Of a DNA stretch of 64,000 nucleotides, positions 63,001 through 64,000 are shown in pieces. Positions within the stretch are counted from its first letter, which is position 1, and every line of letters begins with the position of its first letter. The notes under the pieces were generated by a model that saw only the letters and a program-made list of their open reading frames with translations, did not search any database and was not told the origin of the DNA. The translations under genes and the position numbers were made by a program. The stretch comes from Dipteronia dyeriana (Eukaryota > Streptophyta > Magnoliopsida > Sapindales > Sapindaceae), in the NCBI GenBank assembly GCA_032871835.1, contig CM065299.1, positions 94,533,152-94,597,151 of the forward strand, read 5' to 3'.

Positions 63001-63720
63001 TCGAACATTGGATATTTATTAGATACTAGCATTATTGGGCGAGCCCATATTAGAAAATGGTATCTTAATTTATATATAATCAATCAAGATATAAGTTGAT
63101 ACGGTAGGATGCCGGTCGTAGAGAGATAATTTGATTCCAAATTTGAATCGGTGTCTACACTATTCCATATTTGAATTGGTGTCTACATTATTAATATTTC
63201 ATAGGATTTCTTTTCGGGTCTCCCTCTTTTCCCATCTTGTAATTTGAAATTTATATTTTTGAAGAATTATTGGTATCTAAATTCAATCCTTAATTCGAAA
63301 GAATTATATTTTATCAACCTTACTTATAAGGCATGCTTTTAATTATAGGAAAATTCTGACCAACTAATTCTGATGTTGTTTACATTTAATATACGATACA
63401 TTTAGGACTTGTTTATGGATCGATAATTCTAATTATAGAAACGAAATTTACATGATTTTGTTATTACTAAGTTTATTAAAAATAGTTGAAAAACAAATTA
63501 CGTGGACTATGCATGCAAATAAGGAATTAAATTATCGTTGAAAAGGGGACTTTATTAACTCCCCGCCTCCCACCCGATCTTCTTATTTTCATTCTGAATT
63601 AATAAAAGTGTTCTTATAGTTTACAATCACGTGTACATTCTGAATAGGTCAATAAGGTTCAATATTTCCTAAATCAAATATTCTTTTTATAGCCTTCACA
63701 AGTCACCATCGATTCGGTGT
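63001..63720. other. AT-rich spacer
   Basis: No gene or recognised repeat. Confidence 0.5.
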
Positions 63721-64000
63721 AATAAATGTTAAAAGACATCGGTGCTTTATATCGGTTTTTAGGTAACCATTTTTTTTTAAAAAAAAAAACTTTAGATATC
63801 AAAAAATAAAGAAAAAAAAAACCGATGTCTTAAATATTGCAGTTTGAAAATACATTGGTTTCTAAAAAAACCGATATGGATTTATTTTACAGAAGATAAC
63901 GGTTCAAAAAAAATAAACTGATGTCTTTAATATTACAATTTGAAAGGACATTGATTTCTAGGAAAACCGATATGTATTTATCTTTACAAAAGATATTGGT
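63721..64000. repeat. Tandem array of about 97-bp repeats with ACATCGGT/ACCGATGT motifs, running off the window
   Basis: Two nearly complete units (about 63820-63915 and 63916-64000) share 'gatgtctt-aatatt', 'acattg-tttcta' and 'aaaccgatatg-attta' blocks in order. A preceding partial segment has the motif in the opposite orientation ('gacatcggtg'). Subterminal arrays with such motifs are common in plant CACTA elements, but no CACTA terminus is visible in the window. Confidence 0.65.

Overview
This is nuclear DNA from a flowering plant, almost certainly a eudicot. It is AT-rich and its genes have many GT-AG introns. Recognisable plant genes are a CIPK9-type protein kinase, an L-gulonolactone oxidase, a 3-ketoacyl-CoA synthase and an hnRNP Q/LIF2-type RNA-binding protein. 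Most of the rest is plant transposable elements. I could not fix the species. Nothing indicates an organelle, bacterial or viral replicon.

Layout. Positions 1-26.2 kb are almost wholly repetitive. In order they hold a copia-like LTR fragment, a small MITE, a 5'-truncated L1 LINE with a 3' RNase H domain (2.4-4.85 kb), and the transposase pseudogene of a PIF/Harbinger element (4.85-5.73 kb). Next comes a 9-kb Mutator-like element (MULE) at about 6.5-15.46 kb that appears to sit inside that Harbinger element, whose second gene (Myb/SANT-type ORF1) follows at 15.5-16.8 kb. The MULE carries a DUF1985/Ulp1-protease-like gene on the plus strand and a MuDR-type transposase on the minus strand. The transposase is itself split by a 440-bp hAT MITE. 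From 16.9 to 26.2 kb there are unclassified repeats, LINE 3' ends, a clean solo LTR with 5-bp target duplications, several MITEs, an inverted pair of Tourist-like MITEs and a non-autonomous hAT element.

Positions 26.7-43.2 kb are the gene-rich part: L-gulonolactone oxidase (+, four exons, with a 1.3-kb MULE MITE in intron 1), hnRNP Q/LIF2-like (+, eight coding exons, one apparent single-base frameshift in exon 1), a small uncharacterised protein (-), and a single-exon 3-ketoacyl-CoA synthase (-). Positions 45.4-47.9 kb hold a decayed hAT transposase (TTF zinc finger, DUF4371, hATC). Positions 49.1-52.6 kb hold two more copies of the non-autonomous hAT family flanking a second inverted pair of the same Tourist-like MITEs. 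CIPK9 (-, fourteen exons) covers 53.3-59.0 kb. The last 5 kb is AT-rich intergenic DNA with a tandemly duplicated MITE-like unit and an array of about 97-bp repeats running off the window end.

The host genes are unrelated neighbours (calcium signalling, ascorbate-related oxidation, RNA binding, very-long-chain fatty-acid elongation) and do not form a pathway or cluster. The most informative structure is the layered transposon insertion at 4.8-16.8 kb. I found no convincing new biological system. The best candidates for a second look are the paired GATCGAG repeat arrays of the MULE, the frameshift in the RNA-binding protein gene, and the inverted MITE pairs.
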